Counted from the first letter of the stretch, positions 1 through 7,064 are shown. The stretch: DNA of 7,282 nt from an uncultured Collinsella sp. (GCA_905208635.1 CAJLPX010000056.1:1-7282); one strand, 5' to 3'. Translations and numbers: made by a program. Notes: a model not told the origin generated them from the sequence alone.

Positions 1-953
1 CCAAGCAGGAGCACTTTATGGGCATGCCGATCAACCCCAACGAGAACATCGTGGTCACCTGCGGCTCCACCGAGGCCATGATGGCCGCCATGATGACGGT
101 CACAAACCCCGGCGACAAGGTCGTCATTTTCTCGCCGTTCTACGAGAACTACGGCGCCGACACGATCCTCTCGGGCGCTGAGCCCATCTATGTGCCGCTC
201 AACCCGCCCACCTTTGACTTCGACCGTGAGGTCCTCGAGGCAGCCTTCCGAGACAACGATCCCAAGGCAATCGTCCTATGCAACCCGTCCAACCCCTGTG
301 GCAAGGTCTTTACCCGCGAGGAGCTCACCTTTATCGCAGACCTGTGCAAAAAGTACGACGCCTACTGCATCACCGACGAGGTATACGAGCACATCGTCTA
401 CGCGCCCCACGAGCACGTCTATATGGCCACGCTGCCCGGCATGTTCGAGCGAACCATCAGCTGCAGCTCGCTGTCCAAGACCTACTCCATCACCGGCTGG
501 CGTCTGGGCTACACTATCGCCCCTGCCGAAATCACCGAGCGCATCAAGAAGGTTCACGACTTCCTCACCGTAGGCGCCGCCGCTCCCCTGCAAGAGGCCG
601 TCGTCACCGCCCTCAACTTCGACGACAGCTATTACCAGGAGGTCCTCGACCTCTACACCGCCAAGCGCGACCTATTCTGTCAGGGGCTCGATAGCATCGG
701 TCTTGAGCACAACGTGCCGCAGGGCGCCTACTACGTGATGATGGATATCTCGGAGTTTGGCTATGACAGCGACCTCGACTTCTGCGAGGACCTGGCCTCC
801 AAGGTGGGCGTGGGCGCTGTTCCCGGATCGAGCTTCTTCCGCGAGCCCGTCAACCATCTGATTCGTTTCCACTTTGCCAAGCGAGACGAGACGCTCAACG
901 CTGCGCTTGAGAACCTCAAGTCGCTACGTGATAAAATCAACCCGCGCGGGTAA
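1..953 (+). CDS. PLP-dependent aminotransferase, class I/II (5' partial)
   Basis: Fold-type I aminotransferase that moves an amino group between an amino acid and a 2-oxo acid using pyridoxal phosphate; probably cytoplasmic. The frame is open to the left edge (first full codon at 3). Members are usually about 390 residues, so roughly 75-80 N-terminal residues are missing and the ATG at 18 is internal. Numbering from that ATG: the Asn motif NPSNPCG is at 89-95, the cofactor-ring Asp and Tyr are in CITDEVY (D120, Y123), the Schiff-base lysine is K154 in SLSKTY, followed by GWRLGY at 160-165, and the substrate-carboxylate Arg is R283 in HLIRFHF. All key residues seen are intact. The stretch after GWRLGY (VHDFLTVGAAAPLQEA) resembles the aspartate/kynurenine/aromatic aminotransferase group, but exact substrates cannot be read from sequence. 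A terminator follows 24 bases after the stop, so it ends its transcription unit. Confidence 0.93.
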   Translation, partial: KQEHFMGMPINPNENIVVTCGSTEAMMAAMMTVTNPGDKVVIFSPFYENYGADTILSGAEPIYVPLNPPTFDFDREVLEAAFRDNDPKAIVLCNPSNPCGKVFTREELTFIADLCKKYDAYCITDEVYEHIVYAPHEHVYMATLPGMFERTISCSSLSKTYSITGWRLGYTIAPAEITERIKKVHDFLTVGAAAPLQEAVVTALNFDDSYYQEVLDLYTAKRDLFCQGLDSIGLEHNVPQGAYYVMMDISEFGYDSDLDFCEDLASKVGVGAVPGSSFFREPVNHLIRFHFAKRDETLNAALENLKSLRDKINPRG

Positions 954-977
954 GGACGGTCAGTAACTAAAGGCACT

Positions 978-1020
978 AAAGAAACCTCGTGAACCCGTTG
1001 GGCCATGAGGTTTCTTTTTA
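978..1020 (+). terminator. Intrinsic terminator of the aminotransferase gene
   Basis: A perfect 11-bp stem pairs AAAGAAACCTC (978-988) with GAGGTTTCTTT (1007-1017). The 18-nt loop contains a small inner CCC/GGG pairing. The 3' arm runs into TTTCTTTTTA. It lies just downstream of the aminotransferase stop and before the kinase gene, so it separates the two transcription units. Confidence 0.8.
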
Positions 1021-1025
1021 TAGCG

Positions 1026-1054
1026 ACCTCATTTATTTTTTAGAGCGCTATACT
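1026..1054 (+). promoter_or_regulatory. Possible promoter of the ROK kinase gene
   Basis: TATACT at 1049-1054 matches five of six bases of the sigma-70-type -10 box and lies 35 bases before the ATG, between the upstream terminator and the gene, where a promoter is expected. The -35 position (ACCTCA, 1026-1031, 17-base spacer) is poor. The stretch between is AT-rich. The call rests mainly on the -10 box and the location. Confidence 0.35.
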
Positions 1055-1089
1055 TTAGTCACGGAGCAACTCGTCCAGAGAGGAATACT

Positions 1090-1980
1090 ATGGCAGAGCA
1101 GCAGCTTATCGGAGCGCTCGAGGCCGGCGGCACCAAGATGGTCTGCGCCACGGGCTATGCAGACGGCACGGTCCTGGAACGCGAGCAGATTGCGACCACG
1201 ACCCCGCAGGAGACCGTTGAGGCCGTCAACGCATGGTTTGCCGACAAGGACATCGCCGCGCTGGGCATCGGCGCCTTTGGCCCCACCGCAGTCAACTCTG
1301 CCTCGTCCCAATACGGCAAGATCCTGGAGACGCCCAAAACGGCATGGCGCTACTTTGACCTGCTGGGCACCATCCAAAACGAGCTCAATATTCCCTGCGG
1401 CTACGACACCGACGTCAACGTCGCCTGCCTGGGCGAGGTCACCTTTGGTTGCGCCCAGGGCCTCACTGACGTGGTGTATCTGACCATCGGTACCGGCGTG
1501 GGCGCCGGCGTGCTCTCGGGCGGTAAGCTCGTGCACGGCATGATGCATCCCGAGGCCGGCCACATCCTGGTCACGCGCGACCCGCGCGACACCATCGGCG
1601 AGCACAGCGGCTGCCCCTTCCACGACAACTGCCTCGAGGGCCTCATCGCCGGTCCCGGCGTCAAAAAGCGCTGGGGTGGCAAGAGCGCCGGAGAGATGGC
1701 CGATGACCCGGAGGCCATGGACCTGCTCGCCGGCTATCTGGCGCAGGCGCTCATGACCTACATCCTGTGCTACGCACCGCAAAAGAACGTCATCGGTGGC
1801 GGCGTGGCCGATCACGCCCCCATCGTGCCGCTCGCACGCAAGAAGTGCGCCGAGATGCTCAACGGCTACATCGTCACGCCCGAGATGGCCGACATCGATA
1901 GCTACATCGTCAACAACAGCCTCGAGGGCAAGCAGGGCATTATGGGCTGCCTGGCCCTGGGCGCACAGGCGCTTCAGTAG
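1090..1980 (+). CDS. ROK-family sugar kinase, fructokinase type
   Basis: Sugar kinase of the ROK family, probably ATP-dependent phosphorylation of fructose (or a related hexose such as mannose) to the 6-phosphate in the cytoplasm. The 296 residues match the length of the Bacillus YdhR/GmuE-type fructokinases. The N-terminal nucleotide-binding loop EAGGTK is at 11-16 and GAFGP at 61-65. The catalytic Asp is D108 in YDTDVN, the phosphate loop GTGVGAG is at 134-140, and EAGH is at 155-158. A zinc site is formed by H158 and the C175-x-x-H178-x-x-C181 loop, followed by LEG. This loop marks ROK enzymes, and the CPFH..CLEG form is typical of the fructokinase branch. An IGGGV motif sits near residue 236. 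The ATG at 1090 is preceded by GAGAGGA (1078-1084). No PTS or transporter gene is next to it, so the physiological sugar is uncertain. It converges on the vanZ operon and shares its terminator. Confidence 0.9.
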   Translation: MAEQQLIGALEAGGTKMVCATGYADGTVLEREQIATTTPQETVEAVNAWFADKDIAALGIGAFGPTAVNSASSQYGKILETPKTAWRYFDLLGTIQNELNIPCGYDTDVNVACLGEVTFGCAQGLTDVVYLTIGTGVGAGVLSGGKLVHGMMHPEAGHILVTRDPRDTIGEHSGCPFHDNCLEGLIAGPGVKKRWGGKSAGEMADDPEAMDLLAGYLAQALMTYILCYAPQKNVIGGGVADHAPIVPLARKKCAEMLNGYIVTPEMADIDSYIVNNSLEGKQGIMGCLALGAQALQ

Positions 1981-2062
1981 CAGACGCACCCACAGGGCGT
2001 GGCGCGCCCGGCAAATCCGACCTACGGAACGACGCCACCACGCCTCATATAAGCTCTCAAAT

Positions 2063-2109
2063 AAAAAAGGCCGCCTAGGACCAAACAATACGTCCTAGGC
2101 GGCTTTTTT
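2063..2109. terminator. Bidirectional intrinsic terminator between kinase and vanZ
   Basis: A 12-bp perfect stem pairs GCCGCCTAGGAC (2070-2081) with GTCCTAGGCGGC (2092-2103) around a 10-nt loop. It is flanked by six A on the left (2063-2068) and six T on the right (2104-2109), so it can stop transcription from both sides. One unpaired G (2069) separates the A run from the stem. The 3' arm and the T run also encode the last residues and the TAG stop of the vanZ-like gene. Confidence 0.93.
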
Positions 2110-2544
2110 GGCGCACATCAGCGACCGAAAGAGATATCGGAGCACAACGCCCGTTGCCGCACCACAGCAGTCGATCATCACATCGGTGATCATGCCGGCG
2201 CGTCCCGGCACAAAGAGCTGAATCGTCTCGTCGATCGAAGGAATCAGCAGCAGGAACACCGCCGTGGGCAGCAGCACGTCAAAGGTGCGCCGGCCCTCAA
2301 AATCAAAGGCGTGCGTTGCCAAGATGCCGAGCACCATATACTCGGTAAAATGCGCGCATTTGCGAACAACAAAGTTGGTCACCCATTCATATGGAAGTCC
2401 CACGCTGTGCAGGAAACCGCGGATAGCTTCCATGACCGTTAGGCTCAGCGAGCCCGACCCCGAGCCGGGAACCAGCGAATTGCCCCAGATCAAGAGCGCC
2501 ATCAGGCAGGTCACGACCGCCCATTTTCGATTGATCTTAACCAT
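2095..2544 (-). CDS. VanZ-family membrane protein
   Basis: Small integral membrane protein of the VanZ family (149 residues). The name comes from the teicoplanin-resistance accessory protein; most chromosomal members have no proven role, so resistance should not be assumed. Both family motifs are present: RKCAHFTEYMVLG at 61-73, and DETIQ (105-109) followed by PGRAGMITD (113-121) and D125. Four hydrophobic stretches are visible, about 8-27, 64-80, 88-103 and 122-142. The start ATG is 7 bases after the stop of the upstream gene. A GGAGG lies within that gene's last codons (2557-2561), 12 bases from the ATG, which is longish and suggests translational coupling. The C-terminal AKKAA is encoded by the terminator arm and its T run. 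No van-type ligase or regulator is nearby. Confidence 0.88.
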   Translation of the reverse strand: MVKINRKWAVVTCLMALLIWGNSLVPGSGSGSLSLTVMEAIRGFLHSVGLPYEWVTNFVVRKCAHFTEYMVLGILATHAFDFEGRRTFDVLLPTAVFLLLIPSIDETIQLFVPGRAGMITDVMIDCCGAATGVVLRYLFRSLMCAKKAA

Positions 2545-2551
2545 GCAGAAG

Positions 2552-3952
2552 TTATGCCTCCGCGCGGAGCGGCGCGAAGCTGGCGGTACCGCCCTCGATA
2601 ACGCTCAGATAGGCACGGCCCGTACGCTTGGCGGTAGAGGACTGCAGGCGCTCGATCTCTTCCTCGAGGATCTGATTGACGCGCTCGTGACGACGGTTTT
2701 CCATAATGCCGGCGGCAATAGCCTCGGCCCGCTCGATGCTCTCGCGCGAGATACGGGCAGTATCCTCGGGGAACACAGCGCTGTGACGGCCGACATAGGC
2801 GGGGGCAGCAGGCTGAGGGGCAGCGACGGGAGCGGGGGCTGCAACAGGAGCAGGCTCGTCAATCTCATCCAGAATCGCGGTGGCGGCGGCCCACATGTCC
2901 TCGTGGCCCGAGTAATCGGCCATGGGGACATCAACCTCGAGCGAGGCGTCCGGAAGGTCGCCGGTGTCGATGCGATCTTGGGCATCAATCGATGCGGTGA
3001 TGGCTGCAGGCTCATCGAGGTCATCGAGATCGATGTCCGCGGCACCGGAAATGATAGGCATGCTGGCGAGGTTTGCGTTGTACGGCGCAGCCTCAGCCGC
3101 CTGCTGCTGGGCAGGAGCGCCCCAAAGCGAGCTTTCGGCGGCACGGCGGGCGGCAACGGCCTCCTCGTCCGCGGTCATGGCTTCATCAACGTACGAATTA
3201 TCGGCAGAAACGTTCGCGTCCGCCGAGGTAGCGCTGTAGGCGTTATTGGCTGCCGCGTTGGCAACGAGTGCCACAAAAGCCGCCGTGCTGCCCGCAGGGG
3301 CGGCCTGGGAGCCCGACACGGCACGCGCCGCGGCGGCGATGTCGTCGCGATTGAAGGAGCCGGTCTGCCCGCCGTTGGTGAGCTCGTCGATGGCGACTTG
3401 ATAGACGTCGCGCGAGCGCGCAGGGTCGCAGCTAACCGGCGAATCGTCGTCGAGCATGCTGTCGATCATGGACCAAGCCTCGGCCTCGTCCATAGCATCT
3501 GCGGCTCGAGCGATGGTAGGGACACCATCATCGGCATGACGGCGCTGGAACGCACCAGTCAGGCCGGAAAGGAATGCCGAGGTAGACTGCTCCGACTGAG
3601 CCTGAGAAGCAGAAGCCGCAGCGTACGGAATCGCATCCTGCTGCTGAGCTGGAATCGAGGCGGTCTTGAACTCGCTTTGATGCTGATTGAGATTGGCGGC
3701 ACCGCCCATGGCATCGGGCTGGAACAGACGCTCTTCACGCTGCGCACGATACTCGGAGATACCCAGCGAGGCGGCATAGATACCCACGCCCGCCACCGCG
3801 CCCACGGCGAAGGGAACTGCACCCGCCACGACCGTCTCGTTCACCGACGAAAACGGCAGCGTCGCGGCATACATAACCACGGGAGCGGCAAGGCCGATCC
3901 CGCACGAAAGTCCGGCAAGGACTGCTCGTTGTGTTGCATCAGAAGAAGCCAT
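2552..3952 (-). CDS. Unrecognised membrane-anchored, Ala-rich acidic protein
   Basis: I do not recognise a family. I chose the ATG at 3952 (466 residues) because GGGGAG (3958-3963) sits 5 bases upstream; an in-frame ATG at 3979 would add nine residues but lacks a comparable site. Residues 9-33 and 39-63 are two hydrophobic segments joined by a very short loop, then the positive stretch EYRAQREER (67-75), so a membrane hairpin with both ends in the cytoplasm is likely. Residues 80-390 are Ala/Asp/Gln/Ser-rich and low in complexity, hence probably largely disordered. They hold acidic clusters (DIDLDDLDEP at 307-316, ILDEIDEPAP at 360-369) and a Pro/Ala linker (368-385). Residues 394-440 are highly charged and look helical, possibly coiled coil (VNQILEEEIERLQ), and the end carries AYLSVIEGG (447-455). 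The layout suggests a membrane scaffold or adaptor, which is inference. It is co-transcribed with the vanZ-like gene. Confidence 0.8.
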   Translation of the reverse strand: MASSDATQRAVLAGLSCGIGLAAPVVMYAATLPFSSVNETVVAGAVPFAVGAVAGVGIYAASLGISEYRAQREERLFQPDAMGGAANLNQHQSEFKTASIPAQQQDAIPYAAASASQAQSEQSTSAFLSGLTGAFQRRHADDGVPTIARAADAMDEAEAWSMIDSMLDDDSPVSCDPARSRDVYQVAIDELTNGGQTGSFNRDDIAAAARAVSGSQAAPAGSTAAFVALVANAAANNAYSATSADANVSADNSYVDEAMTADEEAVAARRAAESSLWGAPAQQQAAEAAPYNANLASMPIISGAADIDLDDLDEPAAITASIDAQDRIDTGDLPDASLEVDVPMADYSGHEDMWAAATAILDEIDEPAPVAAPAPVAAPQPAAPAYVGRHSAVFPEDTARISRESIERAEAIAAGIMENRRHERVNQILEEEIERLQSSTAKRTGRAYLSVIEGGTASFAPLRAEA

Positions 3953-4018
3953 GAGCTCTCCCCATCTTCCAGCACCCAAATCGCATCATTCAGTTGGCTG
4001 CGCGAGAGAAGATGAAGC

Positions 4019-4031
4019 GGGGCTATGCCCC
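4019..4031 (-). other. Small hairpin in the leader of the membrane-protein operon
   Basis: GGGGC/GCCCC (4019-4023 with 4027-4031) forms a 5-bp stem with a 3-nt loop, within the roughly 130-nt leader between the predicted promoter and the start codon at 3952. No T run follows, so it is not a terminator, and no known riboswitch class is recognisable. It may be chance. Confidence 0.2.
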
Positions 4032-4089
4032 AAAGCAACGGTATATGGTTCGTTTCATCTGCGTTTTCCGTCGCGAAGCTTAAAAGCTA

Positions 4090-4118
4090 TTATGCGAAAC
4101 CGCCCTGCCGATTGCAAG
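4090..4118 (-). promoter_or_regulatory. Predicted promoter of the membrane protein-vanZ operon
   Basis: Read on the - strand, TTGCAA (4118-4113) and CATAAT (4095-4090) are separated by exactly 17 bases. They match four of six and five of six bases of the sigma-70-type -35 and -10 boxes. Transcription would begin near 4083 and leave a leader of about 130 nt before the ATG at 3952. The pair lies between the rho terminator and the operon, as expected. Confidence 0.55.
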
Positions 4119-4196
4119 CGACGATGTCGGATTGAAACGGGAAACCTGCTGCTCGTCGGTCTTACGGTCAAAAATAAGCGCGGAGCGGCGCTATGG

Positions 4197-4225
4197 AAAA
4201 GGGCCGAGGCTCAAAGCCCCGACCC
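4197..4225 (-). terminator. Intrinsic terminator of rho
   Basis: On the - strand GGGTCGGGGCT (4225-4215) pairs with AGCCTCGGCCC (4211-4201) over 11 positions around a 3-nt loop, followed by TTTT (4200-4197). Two of the pairs are G-U wobbles in the - strand RNA; in a + strand RNA the same positions become A-C mismatches. The structure is therefore directional and belongs to rho, whose stop is 40 bases upstream. The T run is short. Confidence 0.7.
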
Positions 4226-4265
4226 TCTATCGCATTGATGACTATCGTTGCGTGTGGATGACAAC

Positions 4266-6815
4266 CTAGAACGTCTGCTCGTAGTCGCTGTGTTTTTTGG
4301 CCGAACGCACCAGGAACTCCTGGTTCGTGTTGGTGCCCTTAAGACCCTTGATAAACGATGCGGCCGCGCGCTCGGTGTTGTTCATGCCGGCAAGAATGCG
4401 ACGCAGACCAAAGACAAACGGACGCATCTGCTCGTCGACCAACAGATCCTCGTTACGCGTACCGGAGGCAACGGGGTCGATAGCCGGGAAGATGCGGCGG
4501 TCGGCCAGGTCGCGGTCGAGCTTAAGCTCCATGTTGCCGGTGCCCTTGAACTCCTCAAAAATGACCTCGTCCATCTTGGAACCGGTGTCGATGAGGGCAG
4601 AGGCCAGGATGGTGAGCGAGCCACCGTTCTCGATATTGCGGGCTGCACCCAGGAAGCGCTTGGGCGGATACAGGGCCGCCGAATCGACGCCGCCCGAAAG
4701 GATGCGGCCTGAGGCGGGCGCCGCCAAGTTGTAGGCACGGGCAAGACGCGTGATGGAGTCGAGCACCACCACAACATCGCCACCCAGCTCCACGATGCGC
4801 TTGGCGCGCTCGATGACGAGCTCTGCCACGCGGGTGTGGTTGTCGGCAGGCATATCGAAGGTCGACGCCACAACCTCACCCTTGATGGAACGCTGCATAT
4901 CGGTGACCTCTTCGGGGCGCTCGTCGACGAGCAGGCAGATGAGGTGCACCTCGGGGTTGTTAATCGAGATAGACTGGCAGATCTTCTTGAGGATCGTGGT
5001 CTTGCCGGCCTTGGGCGGGGACACGATCAGGCCACGCTGACCCTTGCCGATCGGTGACACGATGTCGATGGCGCGACCGGTAATAGAGTCCTTGCCGTGC
5101 TCCATGCGCAGCGGCTCGTTGGGATAGACCGGGGTGAGGTCGCCGAACTTGGGACGGTTGCGAATCTGCTCGGGGTCCAGACCGTTGACGGTCGTGATTT
5201 TGGCGAGGCCGGCGCGCTTGTCGCCGCCGCGCGAAGGACGCAGCGAGCCCTCGATGACGTCGCCCGTGCGCAGGCGCGCGGAGCGGATGAGGTAGGCGGG
5301 CACGAAGGCGTCGTCGTTGGACTTCATGTAGCCATGGGCGTGGATGATGCCGGAGCTGTCCGGGCGAATCTGCAGAATGCCCTTGATGTCGCGGAAGCCC
5401 TCGGCCTTCGCAGCGGTGACGTAGATTTCCTCGACGAGCTCGGCCTTCTTCTTGCCGGTCGTCTCGATCTCGAACTCCTTGGCCTTCTCGCGAAGTTCGG
5501 CGACCTTCATGGCAGCGAGCTCCTCGCGCGAAAGCGTGGGCTCAGTGGGAGCGGCATTACGCTCCTTGTTGCGTTGCTTGCGATCGCGCTGGCGGTTGCG
5601 ACGGTCGTTGTTGCGCTCGTCCTTGCGCTCGTTGCGCTCCTCGTTGCGCTTGTGCTGGCGACGGTTGGGGCGAGCGCCGTCTTCGCTCTCGGCGGGGGCG
5701 GCACCATCGGTTGCGGTGGTGTCAACATTGGCCGCAGCTGCGTCATTGGCCTCGGCGCCAGAATCAACCTGCGCTTCGACATCAGCATGCTGCTCGGCGG
5801 CCTTGGCCTTAACGGACTTCTTGCGACCGCGCTTGGGCTTCTCGGATGCAGGCTGTTCGACGTCCTGGGGCTCGGCGGCATCAGTCGATACATCGGCGGT
5901 CGTCTCGGCGGAATCCTCGGACGCGCCCTTCTTGGCAGCCTTAGCCTTGGACGTGCGCTTAGCAGCAGTGCGACGCCTGCGACCGGGACGGACGTCGGCG
6001 GGCTCGGCATCGGCGGGAGCGGCCTCGGAAGTCGTAGCATCCTGGACGGGTGCATCGGCAGCGGTTGCAGACTCGGCGGTCGCCGCAGCATCCCGAGCGG
6101 CGGCAGCTGCTGCTGCGGCCTTCTCTGCCTCGACAAAGGCCTTGGGCTTGCGACCGCGACGGTGCGGGCGCAAAGCCGGATCGACAACGGGAACTTCGTT
6201 GGCCTCGACAGGCGCAGCGGGCTCAACAGGCAATGTGCCCTCCCCTGCCGCGGAACGGACCGAAGCCTCAGTGAGCTCGGGGGCTACCTGTTCCGCAACT
6301 TGCTCGGCCTTAGCAGCCGTGCGGCGGCGTGTGCGCGGTGCCGGCTTCTCGGTCGGCAGGTCGGCGGCAGGGGTCTCGATGGCGGCAGGCGTCTCGGGCA
6401 CAGACGGAGCTGCAAGCTCGGTCAGAGCCGCGGCCTCGCGCTCGGCAGCACGACGGCGGGCGCGCACCACCTGAGCCTCGCTAATCTGCGCCAACGCACG
6501 TGCCTGCGCGACCTCATCGGAAATTGGCGCCGAGGAGTCAGCTGCAACGGTGCGCTTGGCGCGCGTCGTGCGCGTGGTACGGCGCTTGGGCTTGGTGACC
6601 TCCTCGCCGTCAGCGGCAGGCTTGGCCGTGCGGCGCGCGAGCTTGGGCTTTGCCGGAGCAGCCTCCTCACCAGTTGCAGGCGCAGGCGTCGAAGCAGCCT
6701 TAGGCGTCTCGGGAGCCGAGGCTTGCGCGGGCGCCGCGACCTGGTCCGACGCAACCGGTGCAGCGGGAGCGGCTTGCGTCGTCGTTATTTCGTTTTCTTG
6801 CTGTTGATCAGACAC
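4266..6815 (-). CDS. rho: Transcription termination factor Rho with long N-terminal extension
   Basis: Hexameric RNA-dependent ATPase that loads on unstructured C-rich transcripts, translocates 5' to 3' and releases RNA polymerase. Residues 428-849 (422 aa) are a complete Rho close in size to the 419-aa E. coli protein: Rho_N helical domain about 428-475, cold-shock RNA-binding domain about 476-545, then the RecA-type motor. Walker A is SPPKAGKTT (599-607, Lys605), the catalytic region DERPEEV begins at 631 (Glu632), and Walker B is VVVVLDS ending at Asp686. The Q-loop GRILSGGVDSAAL is at 703-715, the R-loop region is FKGTGNMEL, and the arginine finger is Arg787 in SGTR. Residues 1-427 are an Ala/Pro/Glu/Lys/Arg-rich extension with basic blocks at 57-89, 118-126, 159-169, 216-226, 276-297, 326-338 and 382-420. 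The start is GTG; an in-frame TGA lies 10 bases upstream, so no longer start is possible, and the Shine-Dalgarno match is weak. It appears monocistronic. Confidence 0.97.
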   Translation of the reverse strand: MSDQQQENEITTTQAAPAAPVASDQVAAPAQASAPETPKAASTPAPATGEEAAPAKPKLARRTAKPAADGEEVTKPKRRTTRTTRAKRTVAADSSAPISDEVAQARALAQISEAQVVRARRRAAEREAAALTELAAPSVPETPAAIETPAADLPTEKPAPRTRRRTAAKAEQVAEQVAPELTEASVRSAAGEGTLPVEPAAPVEANEVPVVDPALRPHRRGRKPKAFVEAEKAAAAAAAARDAAATAESATAADAPVQDATTSEAAPADAEPADVRPGRRRRTAAKRTSKAKAAKKGASEDSAETTADVSTDAAEPQDVEQPASEKPKRGRKKSVKAKAAEQHADVEAQVDSGAEANDAAAANVDTTATDGAAPAESEDGARPNRRQHKRNEERNERKDERNNDRRNRQRDRKQRNKERNAAPTEPTLSREELAAMKVAELREKAKEFEIETTGKKKAELVEEIYVTAAKAEGFRDIKGILQIRPDSSGIIHAHGYMKSNDDAFVPAYLIRSARLRTGDVIEGSLRPSRGGDKRAGLAKITTVNGLDPEQIRNRPKFGDLTPVYPNEPLRMEHGKDSITGRAIDIVSPIGKGQRGLIVSPPKAGKTTILKKICQSISINNPEVHLICLLVDERPEEVTDMQRSIKGEVVASTFDMPADNHTRVAELVIERAKRIVELGGDVVVVLDSITRLARAYNLAAPASGRILSGGVDSAALYPPKRFLGAARNIENGGSLTILASALIDTGSKMDEVIFEEFKGTGNMELKLDRDLADRRIFPAIDPVASGTRNEDLLVDEQMRPFVFGLRRILAGMNNTERAAASFIKGLKGTNTNQEFLVRSAKKHSDYEQTF

Positions 6816-6836
6816 AGTGTTTGCTCAACTTTCTTT

Positions 6837-6879
6837 TCAAGCCCTGTGATCACATGCTCCCTGCATAAACCTTCAGGGC
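6837..6879 (-). promoter_or_regulatory. rho leader hairpin with a possible 9-codon leader ORF
   Basis: In the rho leader, GCCCTG (6879-6874) pairs with CAGGGC (6846-6841), and inside the loop ATGC (6867-6864 region) can pair with GCAT. The base of the stem is about 25 nt before the GTG start. The same stretch contains a short frame, ATG at 6866 to TGA at 6837 (MQGACDHRA), preceded by AAGG only three bases away. Either could influence rho translation; both are short enough to be chance. Confidence 0.3.
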
Positions 6880-6895
6880 GGCTAAACAGTCTAGT

Positions 6896-6913
6896 TCCGT
6901 TCAAAACGACGGA
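6896..6913 (-). other. Second small hairpin in the rho leader
   Basis: TCCGT (6896-6900) and ACGGA (6909-6913) form a 5-bp stem with an 8-nt loop in the predicted rho 5' leader. No T run follows. It is noted as part of the leader's folding potential only. Confidence 0.2.
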
Positions 6914-6958
6914 CATCATTGATCTGTATCGAGATGATTGCGTCAACTACGCAGCGTT

Positions 6959-6986
6959 AGTGTAACACAACCGCCGCCACCTGCAA
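6959..6986 (-). promoter_or_regulatory. Possible rho promoter with extended -10
   Basis: On the - strand TGTTACACT (6967-6959) gives an extended -10 (TGn plus TACACT, four of six bases). TTGCAG (6986-6981) lies 16 bases upstream as a weak -35. Transcription would start near 6952 and give a leader of about 135 nt. Another TTGACG (6946-6941) exists but has no convincing -10 at the right distance. Confidence 0.35.
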
Positions 6987-7064
6987 CTTAGTCATTGGGG
7001 GCGTTCTTAAACGACTAGTCAAAAGGGACACTCTTTGGTCTACCACCCACAAATCAGACTGCCT

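Noticed and set aside
1048..2088. Long open frame on the - strand opposite the ROK kinase
   Set aside because: The + strand kinase has complete ROK motifs and a ribosome binding site. The opposite frame shows only antisense composition and crosses the kinase promoter region and terminator.
2095..2544. VanZ-like gene as a glycopeptide resistance determinant
   Set aside because: VanZ-family proteins are common on chromosomes without resistance, and no vanHAX-like or regulatory gene is present in the window.
2264..4015. Long open frame on the + strand across the vanZ and membrane-protein genes
   Set aside because: It spans two well-supported - strand genes and the gap between them. The product is compositionally an antisense shadow, and the - strand genes have ribosome binding sites, motifs and an operon layout.
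5097..6965. Very long open frame on the + strand opposite the Rho extension (over 600 codons)
   Set aside because: It lies antisense to a certain gene whose Ala/Arg/Glu codons with G/C third bases rarely give stops on the other strand. Its translation is a Gly/Leu/Arg-rich composition artefact with no domain, and no ribosome binding site supports it.
7013..7020. Perfect 8-base palindrome GACTAGTC
   Set aside because: A single 8-base palindrome is expected by chance at this scale, and no second copy or clear operator arrangement around the predicted promoter was seen.
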